The notes under the pieces are model-generated. The model saw only the letters and a list, made by a program, of their open reading frames with translations, ran no database searches and was not told where the DNA came from. This document shows, one piece after another, positions 44,514-54,358 of a DNA stretch of 64,000 nucleotides (the stretch's first letter is position 1; each line of letters starts with the position of its first letter). Source of the DNA: Isosphaera sp. (GTDB lineage Bacteria > Planctomycetota > Planctomycetia > Gemmatales > Gemmataceae); contig PNKH01000013.1 in the NCBI GenBank assembly GCA_013822345.1, positions 34,441-98,440 of the forward strand, read 5' to 3'. A program made the position numbers and the translations under genes.

Positions 44514-44542
44514 TTCCGCATTCCGCCCGGCTCCCGTAAAAT
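44514..44542 (+). promoter_or_regulatory. Putative promoter of ettA (TTCCGC-N17-TAAAAT)
   Basis: TTCCGC at 44514-44519 and TAAAAT at 44537-44542 are 17 bases apart. TAAAAT is a good -10 match; the -35 is poor. The leader would be about 30 bases. Confidence 0.45.
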
Positions 44543-44578
44543 CCCCACGCGGCCGGCCCGCGCCACCCCGAGGAATGC

Positions 44579-46249
44579 ATGAGCGACCACTACGTCTTCA
44601 ACATCCGCAACCTGACCAAGCACTACGGCAGGCGGGAGATCCTGAAGGACATCAACCTGAACTTCTACCCCGGGGCGAAGATCGGGGTGATCGGCGTGAA
44701 CGGGTCCGGGAAGTCGACCCTCCTGAAGATCATGGCCGGGGTGGATAAGGACTTCATGGGCGAGGCGTGGCCGCACCCCGGGGCGACCGTCGGGTACGTC
44801 CCGCAGGAGCCGCGGCTGACCCCCGGCAAGACGGTCATCGAGAACGTCGAGGAGGCGGTCGCCCACATCCGCGCCCTGCTCCGCCGGCAGGAGGAGATCG
44901 GCGAGGAGATGGGGACGGCCGACGAGAAGCAGTTCGAGAAGCTGTCGAACGAGATGGAGCGGGTCCAGACCCAGATCGACGCCACCAACGCCTACGAGCT
45001 GGACCGCACCCTCGAGATGGCGATGGACGCGATGCGGCTGCCGCCCCCGGACGCCCCGGTCGAGCAGCTGTCCGGCGGGGAGCGGCGGCGGGTCGCCCTG
45101 TGCAAGACCCTCCTCCAGCGGACCGACCTGCTCATCCTCGACGAGCCGACCAACCACCTCGACGCGGAGAGCGTCGAGTGGCTCGAGCACCACCTCGCCG
45201 ACTACCCCGGGGCGGTCGTCGCCGTCACCCACGACCGGTACTTCCTGGACAACGTCGCCAAGTGGATCCTGGAGTTGCACGCCGGCCGCGGCTACCCGTA
45301 CCAGGGGAACTACTCCGGGTGGATGGACCAGAAGCGGCGGCGGATGGCGGTCGAGGAGAAGCAGGAGAGCGCCCGGCAGAAGCAGCTGGAGCGCGAGCTG
45401 GAGTGGGCGAAGAGCTCGCCCCGGGCCCGGATGGCCAAGAGCAAGGCCCGGCTCGCCGCGATCGAGAAGTTGCAGGAGCAGGTGATCGAGGACGACGACA
45501 AGGAGTTGCTCATCCAGATCCCGTCCGGCCCGCCGCTCGGGGACCTGGTGGTCCGAGCCGAGGGGGTGAAGAAGGGGTACGGCGACATCCTCCTGTACGA
45601 CGACCTGACGTTCGACCTGCCGAAGGGCGGGATCGTCGGCATCATCGGGCCGAACGGGGCCGGGAAGACGACGCTGTTCAAGATGATCGCCGGGACGGAG
45701 GCGCCGGACGGCGGGAAGCTGACGGTCGGGTCGACGGTGAAGGTCGCCCACGTCGACCAGAACCGGGACGCGCTGAACGACAAGAACACGATCTTCGAGG
45801 AGATCACCGGCGGGACCGACTACATCATGCTCGGCAAGAACCGGGTGTCGAGCCGGGGGTACTGCGCCCGGTTCAACTTCAAGGGGCCGGACCAGCAGAA
45901 GCTGGTCGGCATGTCGTCCGGCGGGGAGCGGAACCGGATCCACCTGGCGAAGCTGCTGCGGAGCGGCGGGAACCTGCTCCTGCTGGACGAGCCGACGAAC
46001 GACCTGGACGTGGACACCCTGCGGGCGCTGGAGGAGGCGCTGACGAACTTCGGCGGGTGCGCGGTGGTGATCTCGCACGACCGGTGGTTCCTGGACCGGA
46101 TCGCGACCCACATCCTGGCGTTCGAGGGGGACAGCAAGGTGGTCTGGTGCGAGGGGAACTTCCAGGTGTACGAGGACCAGAAGCGGGAGCGGCTCGGCCC
46201 GGCCGCCGACCTCCCCCACCGGATCAAGTACCGGAAACTGCATGGGTGA
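44579..46249 (+). CDS. ettA: ABC-F translation factor EttA
   Basis: A 556-aa soluble twin-ATPase of the ABC-F family, usual length for EttA (energy-dependent translational throttle), which binds the ribosomal E site. Walker A sites are GVNGSGKST (residues 39-47) and GPNGAGKTT. Signatures are [15 protein letters not shown] and [16 protein letters not shown], and Walker B sites are [12 protein letters not shown] and [12 protein letters not shown]. The arm between the ATPases ([18 protein letters not shown]) and the linker Arg/Lys region are present. ATG 44579 has GAGGA upstream. The following ABC transporter gene is unrelated in function and separated by a palindrome. Confidence 0.93.
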   Translation: MSDHYVFNIRNLTKHYGRREILKDINLNFYPGAKIGVIGVNGSGKSTLLKIMAGVDKDFMGEAWPHPGATVGYVPQEPRLTPGKTVIENVEEAVAHIRALLRRQEEIGEEMGTADEKQFEKLSNEMERVQTQIDATNAYELDRTLEMAMDAMRLPPPDAPVEQLSGGERRRVALCKTLLQRTDLLILDEPTNHLDAESVEWLEHHLADYPGAVVAVTHDRYFLDNVAKWILELHAGRGYPYQGNYSGWMDQKRRRMAVEEKQESARQKQLERELEWAKSSPRARMAKSKARLAAIEKLQEQVIEDDDKELLIQIPSGPPLGDLVVRAEGVKKGYGDILLYDDLTFDLPKGGIVGIIGPNGAGKTTLFKMIAGTEAPDGGKLTVGSTVKVAHVDQNRDALNDKNTIFEEITGGTDYIMLGKNRVSSRGYCARFNFKGPDQQKLVGMSSGGERNRIHLAKLLRSGGNLLLLDEPTNDLDVDTLRALEEALTNFGGCAVVISHDRWFLDRIATHILAFEGDSKVVWCEGNFQVYEDQKRERLGPAADLPHRIKYRKLHG

Positions 46250-46270
46250 GCGGCGGGTATGTTCCGTGTC

Positions 46271-46344
46271 GTTTCGCCGCGACGCGGAGTCCTCGGAGCG
46301 CGGCGCCCGGCTCGCGCTCCGAGGACTCCGCGTCGCGGCTAAAC
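46271..46344. repeat. Palindromic element family D, 29/30-bp arms
   Basis: Arms 46271-46300 and 46315-46344 pair with one mismatch around a 14-base loop. The family D word is AGCCGCGACGCGGAGTCCTC. It lies between ettA and an ABC transporter ATPase gene. The other copy is at 22319-22375, and a degenerate half-copy may be at 58283-58306. Confidence 0.92.
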
Positions 46345-46367
46345 GGGGTTTGTGGGGGGTCGGCCGC

Positions 46368-47051
46368 ATGCTCGAACTCTTCGACGCCACGAAAACCTAC
46401 ACCCAGGGCCGGCGGACCGTCAGCGCCGTCCGCGGGGTGTCCCTCCGGGTCAACACCGGCGAGTTCGTCACCATCATGGGGCCGTCCGGGTCGGGGAAGT
46501 CGACCCTGATGCACCTGATGGGCGCCCTCGACACCCCGTCCTCCGGCCGGGCGGTGTTCCAGGGCCAGGACCTCCAGGCCATGTCCGACCGCCAGCGGTC
46601 GATCCTCCGTCGCGACCGCATCGGGTTCGTCTTCCAGGCGTTCAACCTCCTCCCCACCCTGACTGCGGCCGAGAACGTCGCCCTGCCGCTGCTGCTCGGC
46701 CGCGGCGGCCGGCGGGCGGCGCTGGCCCGGGCCGCCGAGTGCCTCGACAAGGTCGGCCTGGCCCACCGGGCGGAGCACTTCCCGGACGAGCTGTCCGGCG
46801 GCGAGATGCAGCGGGTGGCGGTCGCCCGGGCCCTGGTCGCCGACCCGGACGCGGTCCTGTGCGACGAGCCGACCGGGAACCTCGACACCGCCAACAGCCG
46901 CGACATCCTGACCCTGCTGTCGAAGCTGCCGGAGCCGGGGAAGCGGGCCGTCGTGATGGTGACGCACGACCCGGCCGGGGCGACCTACGGCACCCGGCTG
47001 GTGAAGATCCGCGACGGCCTGGTGGAGGCGGACGAGGCGGTCCGCAGGTGA
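46368..47051 (+). CDS. ABC transporter ATP-binding protein (MacB/LolD-type)
   Basis: A 227-aa ATPase that drives the FtsX-type permease encoded next. It has Walker A GPSGSGKST (residues 38-46), the Q-loop in FVFQAFNLLP, signature LSGGEMQRVAVARAL, Walker B AVLCDEPTGNLD and the switch His in VTHDP. The family exports lipoproteins, peptides or toxins from the periplasmic face by a mechanotransmission mechanism. ATG 46368 was chosen because the longer frame runs through a palindrome. The permease gene follows after a 58-base gap. Confidence 0.9.
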   Translation: MLELFDATKTYTQGRRTVSAVRGVSLRVNTGEFVTIMGPSGSGKSTLMHLMGALDTPSSGRAVFQGQDLQAMSDRQRSILRRDRIGFVFQAFNLLPTLTAAENVALPLLLGRGGRRAALARAAECLDKVGLAHRAEHFPDELSGGEMQRVAVARALVADPDAVLCDEPTGNLDTANSRDILTLLSKLPEPGKRAVVMVTHDPAGATYGTRLVKIRDGLVEADEAVRR

Positions 47052-47109
47052 CCCGATGCCGGTCCGCGACGCGTCGGAGACGCGTCCTCGCCCCCGGTCG
47101 GAGGCCCGA

Positions 47110-49809
47110 ATGTCGGTGTACCGCCTGTTGAGCTTCCGCTACCTGTTCCGCCGGTGGGACCGGGCGGCGCTGATCGTCGCCAGCATCGCGCTCGGGGTCG
47201 CCACCCTCGTCTCGGCCCGCATCCTGAACCGGTGCATCGAGGTCGCCGCCCAGGACACCACCACCCCGGCGGCGGCCGCCGAGCTGCACGTCACCAACGG
47301 CGAGGCCGGGGTCCTCCGGGCGGTCGCCGACGACCTCCGGGACGCCCGCATCCCCGGGGTGAAGTCCGTCCAGCCGATCGTCTACGACCGGGTGACGTTA
47401 CCGCAGCTGGACGGCCGAGTCGCCGTCCTGATCGGGGCGGAGGTGGACGCCCGCTTGCTGGCCGCCGAGAACCCGCTCGGGGTGCGGCTGACCAGGCTCC
47501 CGGACCCGCCCCGGCAGCAAGTCGGCGGGGTGGTCTGGGAGTTCCTCACCGGCGGGGTCGGGCGCGGGGCGGCGGCGTGGGCGAAGGTGCCGGACCGGCT
47601 GGTGGTGGTGTCCCGCCCGCTGTACGAGGCGTGGGCCGCCGGCGGGGCCGACCGCCCGTTCGTCGTCCGCCACGCCACCACCGACTACCCGTGCCTCCCG
47701 GTCGGGGTCGTCGACTTCGACCGCGGGTCCCCGCTCGCCTCGCTCGGCAAGAACTTCGTCGGGATGGGCGTCGGCCAGGCCGCCCGGGTGGTCCGCCCGG
47801 TGCCGCCGCTGCCGTTCGCGCTCGGCAAACTCGGGCCGGCGCTGGCCGAGCACTGGCACCCGGAGCGGGTGAGCCGGATCGACCTGTACCTCGAACCCGG
47901 GGCGGACCGGGACGCGGCCGAGGTGGCGGCCGGGCGGGTGGTCGGCACCCGGGCGGCGGTCCGGACGCCCGAGGCCCAGCGGCGGAGCACGCAGGAGGTC
48001 GTGTCCGGGCTGCAGATCGGGTTCCTGGTGTGCGCCGCCGGGGCGATGATCGTCGGCCTGTTCCTGGTGTACAACGCGATGTCGGTGACCGTCACCGAGC
48101 GGCGGCCGGACATCGGCGTCTTGCGGGCGGTCGGGGCGACCCGCGGGCAGGTGGTGGCGCTGTTCGCGCTGATGGCGGCGGCCCTCGGGGTGGTCGGGGC
48201 GGTGCTCGGCATCCCGCTCGGCGTGGCGCTGGCGGAGATCACCCTGTCGCAGTTCCGGGCGGAACTGGAGTCGATGTTCCTGAACCCGGACGTGAGCCCG
48301 ACCCGGCTGACGTGGGAGACGGCCGCGGCCGCGGCGCTGGCCGGGGTGCTGACCGCCGTCCTCGCGGCGCTCATCCCCGCCATCCAGGCGGCGGCGGACG
48401 ACCCGGCGCGGGCGGCCCGCCGCGGGTCCGGTCGGGCCGGGCGGGTGTGGCGGCGGGCGCACAAGGCGGTGTGCGTCCTGCTGGCCGGCGGGGGCCTGGC
48501 GATGATCGCGCTGCGGGGCGAGTTGCCGCCGCGGGTCGGGGCGATCGGCGGGATGATGACCACCCTCGTCGGGCTGCTCCTGGCCGCCCCGATCCTGGTC
48601 GGGCTGCTGGTGTCGGTGCTCCACCCGCTGGTCCGGGCGGCGTGCCCGATCTCGGTCCGGCTGGCGTTCGACAACCTGACCCGGGCCCCGGCCCGGACCG
48701 GGGTGGTGATCGGGGCGCTCGGGGCCGGGGTGGCGCTGATGTTCCAGACGGCCGGGGTCGGGCGGAGCAACGAGGAGCCGGTCGTCGCGTGGATCACCCA
48801 GGTGGTGCAGGCCGACCACTTCGTGTTCAGCGGGACCATCACCACCGCCAGCTCGTCGAACTCGCCGATGGCGTCGTCCGTCGCCAAGGAGCTGCGGGCC
48901 CGGCCGGGGGTGGACCGGGTGATGACGCTGCGGTACTCGCGGCCGGAGTACAACGGCACGATCGTGTGCCTGATCGCGATGGACGCGGTGGAGTACGCCC
49001 GGGCGACCCGGGACCGGGTGCCGGCCGGGCTGCCGGACGTGGAGAAGTTCCTCGACCTGCCCGGGACCGACGACGTGCTGGTGAGCGAGAACTTCGCCCG
49101 CCGGCACGGGGTCGGGGTCGGCGACACGATCAGCCTGCCGGGGCCGAGTGGCCGGGTGGCGCTGCGCGTGGTCGGCACGGTGGTCGACTACTCGTGGAGC
49201 CGCGGGACGATCTTCATGGACCGCCGGCGGTACGCCGAGCTGTTCGGCGACGACCTGGTCGACATGTGCCACGTGTTCCTGGCGTCGAGTCTCGGCGGCA
49301 CCCCGGCCCGCGACCCGCAGCTGGAGGCGTTCGTCGCCGACAAGGGGCTGTTCGCGACCGACCGGGACGCCCTGCGGCGGTTCCTGTCGGAGCTGATCAA
49401 CCGGATCTACCTGCTGGCGTACCTGCAGCAGATCGTGGTCGGGGTGGTGGCGGCGCTCGGGGTGGTGACGGCCTTGTTGATCTCGGTGATGCAGCGGAAG
49501 CGGGAGCTGGGGCTCTTGCTGGCGGTCGGGGCGACGCCGGGCCAGGTGGTGCGGAGCGTGCTGGCGGAGGCGCTGCTGCTGGGGGTGTTCGGGACGGTGC
49601 TCGGCATCCTGATCGGGCTGCCGATGGAGTGGTACGTGCTGCGGGTGGTGCTGGTGGAGGAGTCGGGGTTTGCGTTCGACGTGCTGGTGCCGTGGAAGGA
49701 GGCGCTGGGGATCGCGGCCGCGTCGGTGCTGGTGGCGGCGGTCGCCGGGCTGCTGCCGGCGTGGCGGGCGATCCAGACCCGGATCCCCGACGCCCTGCAG
49801 TACGAGTGA
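47110..49809 (+). CDS. FtsX/MacB-type ABC permease, duplicated
   Basis: An 899-aa membrane protein with about nine to ten hydrophobic helices arranged as two FtsX-like halves: one helix near residues 18-35, a large external domain, three helices around 300-430, two more near 455-500, a second external domain, and three final helices (LQQIVVGVVAALGVVTALLIS; ALLLGVFGTVLGILIGLP; LGIAAASVLVAAVAGLLPA). The RxxxGxLRAVGATRGQ and ELGLLLAVGATPGQ loops contact the ATPase. The two external domains resemble MacB-type cores. ATG 47110 has GGAGG 5 bases upstream; ATG 47056 is possible. The substrate is unknown, and lipoprotein export or envelope remodelling is likely. Confidence 0.88.
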   Translation: MSVYRLLSFRYLFRRWDRAALIVASIALGVATLVSARILNRCIEVAAQDTTTPAAAAELHVTNGEAGVLRAVADDLRDARIPGVKSVQPIVYDRVTLPQLDGRVAVLIGAEVDARLLAAENPLGVRLTRLPDPPRQQVGGVVWEFLTGGVGRGAAAWAKVPDRLVVVSRPLYEAWAAGGADRPFVVRHATTDYPCLPVGVVDFDRGSPLASLGKNFVGMGVGQAARVVRPVPPLPFALGKLGPALAEHWHPERVSRIDLYLEPGADRDAAEVAAGRVVGTRAAVRTPEAQRRSTQEVVSGLQIGFLVCAAGAMIVGLFLVYNAMSVTVTERRPDIGVLRAVGATRGQVVALFALMAAALGVVGAVLGIPLGVALAEITLSQFRAELESMFLNPDVSPTRLTWETAAAAALAGVLTAVLAALIPAIQAAADDPARAARRGSGRAGRVWRRAHKAVCVLLAGGGLAMIALRGELPPRVGAIGGMMTTLVGLLLAAPILVGLLVSVLHPLVRAACPISVRLAFDNLTRAPARTGVVIGALGAGVALMFQTAGVGRSNEEPVVAWITQVVQADHFVFSGTITTASSSNSPMASSVAKELRARPGVDRVMTLRYSRPEYNGTIVCLIAMDAVEYARATRDRVPAGLPDVEKFLDLPGTDDVLVSENFARRHGVGVGDTISLPGPSGRVALRVVGTVVDYSWSRGTIFMDRRRYAELFGDDLVDMCHVFLASSLGGTPARDPQLEAFVADKGLFATDRDALRRFLSELINRIYLLAYLQQIVVGVVAALGVVTALLISVMQRKRELGLLLAVGATPGQVVRSVLAEALLLGVFGTVLGILIGLPMEWYVLRVVLVEESGFAFDVLVPWKEALGIAAASVLVAAVAGLLPAWRAIQTRIPDALQYE

Positions 49810-49830
49810 CGCACGGTAGGGTGACGCCGG

Positions 49831-50009
49831 CGCCCGCCGGGGGTTGTCTCGGTACGCCCGCCAGGGGTTGCGCTCCCTTCGGTCGCTCCACCCCTGGCTA
49901 CCGTCGGCCGCCTCTCCGGGGCTACACCCGGTCTTCAGCCGCGGAGCGGCGTCCGACGGTAGCCAGGGGTTCCGGCCCGCCAGGGCCGGGCCGGAACCCC
50001 TGGCGGGCG
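49831..50009. repeat. Composite nested palindrome (GCCAGGGGT type)
   Basis: The word GCCAGGGG occurs four times in alternating orientation (49860, 49891, 49962 and 49997 regions). Perfect pairings include 49855-49869 with 49995-50009 (15 bp), 49890-49907 with 49953-49970 (18 bp) and 49962-49979 with 49987-50004 (18 bp). These compete with one another, so several folds are possible. A near-direct repeat (CGCCCGCCRGGGGTTG) is at 49831 and 49855. It fills the gap between convergent genes. Confidence 0.85.
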
Positions 50010-50058
50010 ACGACGGAAGTCCGATACGCGACCTCGGTCTCGCCGCCGAAACGCCGCT

Positions 50059-53000
50059 CTACTTCTTCGCCGCGTAGGCGGCCCGGTCGCGCGTCAGCCG
50101 GGCGGTGTCGGCCGCACTTAGCACGAATACGTCACCCCGACCCGGGTCGGCCACCCGGGCGTACCGCTGCTTCCCGTCCGTCCCCCCGACCACCCCGCCC
50201 ACCTCCACCGCCACCCGCTGGCCCGTCCGCGTCGCCGCCGCCACCGTCGCCTCCGGCTTGTCGAGGCCGAACAGCTTCGGGTCGGCCCCGGCGTCCGCCG
50301 CGTACCGCTCCGCCCGCAGCGCCCCCAGCGTGCCGACCAGTTCGCCCGCCGCCGCCGGGTCGATCGCGTCGCCCGGCTTCGCCGGGTCCGTCCACTCCGC
50401 CCCGACCTTCCGCAGGGCGAACTTCCCCCCGCCGGCCGCCACCTCGACCTGGTCGACCTGCGACCCGTCCAGCTCCCACACCTTCCGCTGCCGGTACTCG
50501 GCCAGCACCCGCCCGGACGTGCCCGCGTCCAGCAGCCCGACGAGGTCGCCCTTCTCGGTCGTCGCGTGAACCTTCCCGTCCGCCGCCCTCTTCCCGACCA
50601 GCAGCACCAGCACCGTCTTGTCCCCGTCGGACAGCGTCCACTTCGCCTCCGGCGCGTCCAGCCCGAACGGCTTCAGGTCCTTCGGCTTCTCGGCCACCCA
50701 GGTGTCGGCCCGGAGCCGGCCGAGGTCGGCGACCAGCGCCTCCAACTCCGCCGACTCGGCGGCCGCGGCGGCCGGCTCGGTCACCCGCCACGCCGCCCCG
50801 AGCTTGGCGAACGTCACCTTCCGGTCGGCCCGTTCGAGCACCGCCCGGTCCGCGTCCACGAACTTCGCCAGGGTGCGGTCCCGGAACGCGACCGCCGGGG
50901 CCAGCAGCTTGTTCGCCAGGCCGGCCGGCAGCACCCCGACGATCGCCTCCGGGGCAGCCGTCTCGACCGCCGCGTACCGGTCCCCGTCGGGTTTTGCCGC
51001 GTCCACCGGCTTGCCGACCCGCAGCACCTTCGCCTCCGCCCTCTCACCGACCGTGACGGTGACCGCCGCCGCCGGCGGGTCGAGCCCGTGCTCCTTGAAC
51101 ACCTCGGCCGTCTTCCCGTACGCGGCGACCCGGTCCGCCCGCAGCCGCCCGAGCGCGGCCGCCAGCTCGTCGACGAACTCGGCGTCCGCCTTCTGCTTCG
51201 CCGGCTTCACCACGTCCCACCCGACCCCGCTCGCCGACGGCGCGAGTTCGAGTTCGTCCTTGCCGGCCGTGCGGGCGAACCCGGCGACGGCGGCCGGGTC
51301 GAACGTCAGCAGGGTGCGGTCGGCGTACTCGAACCGCGGCCGGGCCAGCGCCTCGGCGGCGGCCGCCGGGAGGACGGCGACGGCCGGCTTGCCGTCGATG
51401 CGGGCGAACACCGCCCCGGTCGGGTCGGTGTTCCCGAGCGCCACCGTGTGCGTCTCCGGCTTGTCCCCGCCGGTCGTGACGGTGACCGTGGTGGCCGGCT
51501 TGTCGAGGCCGAAGTCGGCCCACTTGACCGCGTCCCCGTAGGCGGCGAGGCGGAGCACCCGCGGCCGGGCGGCGGCTGCGGCGAGCCCGGCGATCCGCTC
51601 CGCGTCGACCGCGAACGTCGCCCCCTCGGCGGCCCACTTCCCGCCGGCCTTCGTCAGGGTGAACGCGTCCTCCGGCTTCGCCCCGGCGACCCGCACCGCC
51701 TCCACCCGGGCCGGGTCGACGAACAGCAGCTGCCGGTCCGGGAGGTCGAGCGGGGCTGGCTGGGCGGCCGCCACGAACCCGGCGGGGACGACGAACACCG
51801 CGGCGTCCGGGGCGACCCGGGCGTACCGCGACTGCCCGTCCGGGGTCGTCCCGCCGACCGTCACCGTCTTCGTGACCGCCGCCTCGGCGGCCCCCTCGGT
51901 GAACGTGATCTTCACCTCCGCCTGCGGCTTGTCGAACCCGAACTCGGCCGGGTCGGCGGATGACATGGCCTGGTACCGGACGGCGGTCAGGTTGCCGAGG
52001 GCGGTGACCGTCGGCTGGGCGGACAGGAACGGGACCGGGGCGGTGAACGGGCCGGTCAGCTTCCAGTCGGTCCCGTCCCGCGTCAGGGTGAACCCGTCCT
52101 TCGCCGCGTCGCCGAAGCGGGTGATCTGGAGGGCCGTCACCTTCTCCGGGGTGGTCGCCCAGACCTTCAGCGGCAGCAGCCCCACGGCCCCGGCGGCGAG
52201 CGGCTCGGCGGCCGACGCCGGCAGCCCGAACACCGCCCCGCGGTCGAGCCGGGCGAACACCTCCGGCTTCCCCGGCCGCGGCGCCCCGACCTCCAGGGTG
52301 TACGTCCGGCCGTTGGCCAGCGCGACGGTGGCGGTCTGCTTCGGGGCGTCGAGGCCGAACGCCTTCAGCTCGGCCGCGGTCGGGGCGTCGGTCAGGTACT
52401 CGGTCGCCTGGAGGTTGGCCAGGCCGGCGGCGAGCTGGCCGGCCTTGTCCGGGTCGGCCGCGGACGCGACCGGGGCGGTCAGCTTCCACCCGCCGTCGTT
52501 CTTCAGCGTGAACCCGCCGGCCACCGCGACGGACGCGACCGCCGCCCCGCCGGTCTCGATCAGCTTCCGCCCGCGGTACGCCAGGCCCGGCCGCTCGATC
52601 AAGGCGGACACCGTCTCCGGGAACAGGAGGGCGCCGACCCAGGAGTCGAACGGGTCGGGCCCGAGGCGGTCGTTCGTCAGGGTGACCCGCTCCCGCCCGG
52701 CGAGCCAGACCGGGAACACCCGCTTCACCCGGTCGGGCGGGCCGAGGTTCAGCTCGTACACCCGGGCCGGGGCGTCCGGCTCGCCCTTGGCGCGGATCTC
52801 GCGGGCGGTCACGGTGACGGTCGTCCCGAGGGCCGCCGCCTTCTTCGGCGGGTACGTCCGCCGGTCCGGGTCGTCGGCCGACAGCCCGGCCAGCCGCGAC
52901 AGCAGGTCGCGGACCCGCGCCTCGTCCGCCGGGAGCGGGTTCGGTTCGGCCGCGATCTCCCACCGGTCGCTCCGGTCCTCGTCGGCCTTCGCGTCCGGGT

Positions 53001-54303
53001 CGGCCTTGTGGGCGCGGGTGAGGGTGACCGGCGGCCGGCCGGGGACGGCGACCACCACCTTCGCCACCTCGTCCGCGTCGAACCGGGCGACGCGCCGGTC
53101 GGCCAGGTCGGCGGGCGGGACGAACAGGGCGTCGACCTTGTCGGCCGGGACGGTGAACACCTGCGGGTTCCCGTCCACCCGGGCGTACCGGAACTCGGCC
53201 GGCACCTTCTGGGTGATGGTGCGGGGCGGGGACCCGGGCGGGCCGCCGGGGACCGAGATCGTTTCCTCGCGCTCGCCGGCCTTGGCGACCGCCCCGAACC
53301 GGACGGTCACCGGCGCGGCCCCGGCCCGCTTCACCGTCACCGACCGGCCGTCGGCCGCGAACCCGAGCTTGTCCTCGGCCGGGGCCGGGTGGACGAACTC
53401 CTCGACCCACAGGTCCGGGACGGCGGCCAGGACGGCCCGGAGGCGGGCCGGGTCGGGGTTGTCGTCGTTCGGGGCGGACAGCCGCCACGCGTCGGCGAGG
53501 CGGTCCGGGCGGACGACCGGCTCGCCGCCGCGGGTCAGGACGCCGGCCTCGGGGACCGGGCCGACGCGGGAGAGGGTGAACCCGGCCCGGGCGGACACGT
53601 CGAACCCGAGGACCGGCGGGAACGACCGGCGGACGGTCACCGCCTCCGTCCCCGTACCGGGGACGGCGACCGGGCCGGCGGCGTCGCCCCCGCCGGCGAA
53701 CCGGACCCGCTCCACGTCCGGGAACAGCTGCCGGCGGCGGTAGGCGTCGGCCGGGCGGCGGACGACCGGCATCACGTCCGGGCCGAGCCGCAGCACCTCC
53801 GGCCCGCCGTTCACCCGGACGTACGCCGGGCGGGTGAACCCGGTCTCGCCGGGCCCGGGATCCGGCTCCCCGAACAGGAGGGTGAGCGGGTCCCCGCCGG
53901 CGGCGACCGTGACCGCGACCGGCTTCTGGGCGGGGGCGAGGCCGAACGCGGCGAGGTCGGGGGCGTCGCCGAGCGGGACGGGGTGGAACCGGGTGCGGAG
54001 TGACCCGAGGGCGTCGACCAACTCCCGCACCTCGGCCTGCCGCGGGAACCAGTTCCCGGGCATCGCCCACGCGTCGGGGCCGGCCCGCTCGACGACCAGG
54101 CCCTCGCCGGCCGGGGGCGTCACCTCGACGCGGGTGATGGTCTTGGGGGTGACGGCGTCGAGGGCGGCGGCCGCCGCGGACCGGGGCGGCTCGGGGCGTG
54201 CCGGGGTGATCCCGACCTGCGGCCCCCAGGCGTCGCCCATGAAGTACCACGCCCCGGCGGCCGCGGCGAGCAGGACGAGGGCGAACGTCGACTTCCAACT
54301 CAT
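50059..54303 (-). CDS. Giant DUF4340-repeat protein
   Basis: A 1414-aa protein, anchored by one N-terminal helix (STFALVLLAAAAGAWYFMGD). The remainder consists of repeated DUF4340 units, each with the pattern W.lt-P, a helix such as VRELVDALGSLRTRF, a FGLDxPxxxVTVT strand and a RYARVxGxPxVFxVPA strand (for instance FGLAPAQKPVAVTVAA, FGFDKPQAEVKITF, FGLDKPEATVAAAT). About five or six units are visible. DUF4340 genes often follow Gld-like ABC genes, as here. It probably projects from the membrane as a long rod. ATG 54303 is used; it is the last gene of the operon and is separated from the GldG-like gene by a small hairpin. Confidence 0.85.
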   Translation of the reverse strand: MSWKSTFALVLLAAAAGAWYFMGDAWGPQVGITPARPEPPRSAAAAALDAVTPKTITRVEVTPPAGEGLVVERAGPDAWAMPGNWFPRQAEVRELVDALGSLRTRFHPVPLGDAPDLAAFGLAPAQKPVAVTVAAGGDPLTLLFGEPDPGPGETGFTRPAYVRVNGGPEVLRLGPDVMPVVRRPADAYRRRQLFPDVERVRFAGGGDAAGPVAVPGTGTEAVTVRRSFPPVLGFDVSARAGFTLSRVGPVPEAGVLTRGGEPVVRPDRLADAWRLSAPNDDNPDPARLRAVLAAVPDLWVEEFVHPAPAEDKLGFAADGRSVTVKRAGAAPVTVRFGAVAKAGEREETISVPGGPPGSPPRTITQKVPAEFRYARVDGNPQVFTVPADKVDALFVPPADLADRRVARFDADEVAKVVVAVPGRPPVTLTRAHKADPDAKADEDRSDRWEIAAEPNPLPADEARVRDLLSRLAGLSADDPDRRTYPPKKAAALGTTVTVTAREIRAKGEPDAPARVYELNLGPPDRVKRVFPVWLAGRERVTLTNDRLGPDPFDSWVGALLFPETVSALIERPGLAYRGRKLIETGGAAVASVAVAGGFTLKNDGGWKLTAPVASAADPDKAGQLAAGLANLQATEYLTDAPTAAELKAFGLDAPKQTATVALANGRTYTLEVGAPRPGKPEVFARLDRGAVFGLPASAAEPLAAGAVGLLPLKVWATTPEKVTALQITRFGDAAKDGFTLTRDGTDWKLTGPFTAPVPFLSAQPTVTALGNLTAVRYQAMSSADPAEFGFDKPQAEVKITFTEGAAEAAVTKTVTVGGTTPDGQSRYARVAPDAAVFVVPAGFVAAAQPAPLDLPDRQLLFVDPARVEAVRVAGAKPEDAFTLTKAGGKWAAEGATFAVDAERIAGLAAAAARPRVLRLAAYGDAVKWADFGLDKPATTVTVTTGGDKPETHTVALGNTDPTGAVFARIDGKPAVAVLPAAAAEALARPRFEYADRTLLTFDPAAVAGFARTAGKDELELAPSASGVGWDVVKPAKQKADAEFVDELAAALGRLRADRVAAYGKTAEVFKEHGLDPPAAAVTVTVGERAEAKVLRVGKPVDAAKPDGDRYAAVETAAPEAIVGVLPAGLANKLLAPAVAFRDRTLAKFVDADRAVLERADRKVTFAKLGAAWRVTEPAAAAAESAELEALVADLGRLRADTWVAEKPKDLKPFGLDAPEAKWTLSDGDKTVLVLLVGKRAADGKVHATTEKGDLVGLLDAGTSGRVLAEYRQRKVWELDGSQVDQVEVAAGGGKFALRKVGAEWTDPAKPGDAIDPAAAGELVGTLGALRAERYAADAGADPKLFGLDKPEATVAAATRTGQRVAVEVGGVVGGTDGKQRYARVADPGRGDVFVLSAADTARLTRDRAAYAAKK

Positions 54304-54323
54304 GATGCGTCACCCCACGTTTA

Positions 54324-54346
54324 GCGACGCTTCTGCGAAGCGTCGC
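54324..54346. repeat. Short palindromic element between gldG-like and DUF4340 genes
   Basis: Perfect 10-base arms (54324-54333 and 54337-54346) with a 3-base loop read GCGACGCTTC. It is the smallest of the palindromes in this operon but occupies the only gap between these two genes. Confidence 0.65.
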
Positions 54347-54358
54347 CAACCTGAGCCC

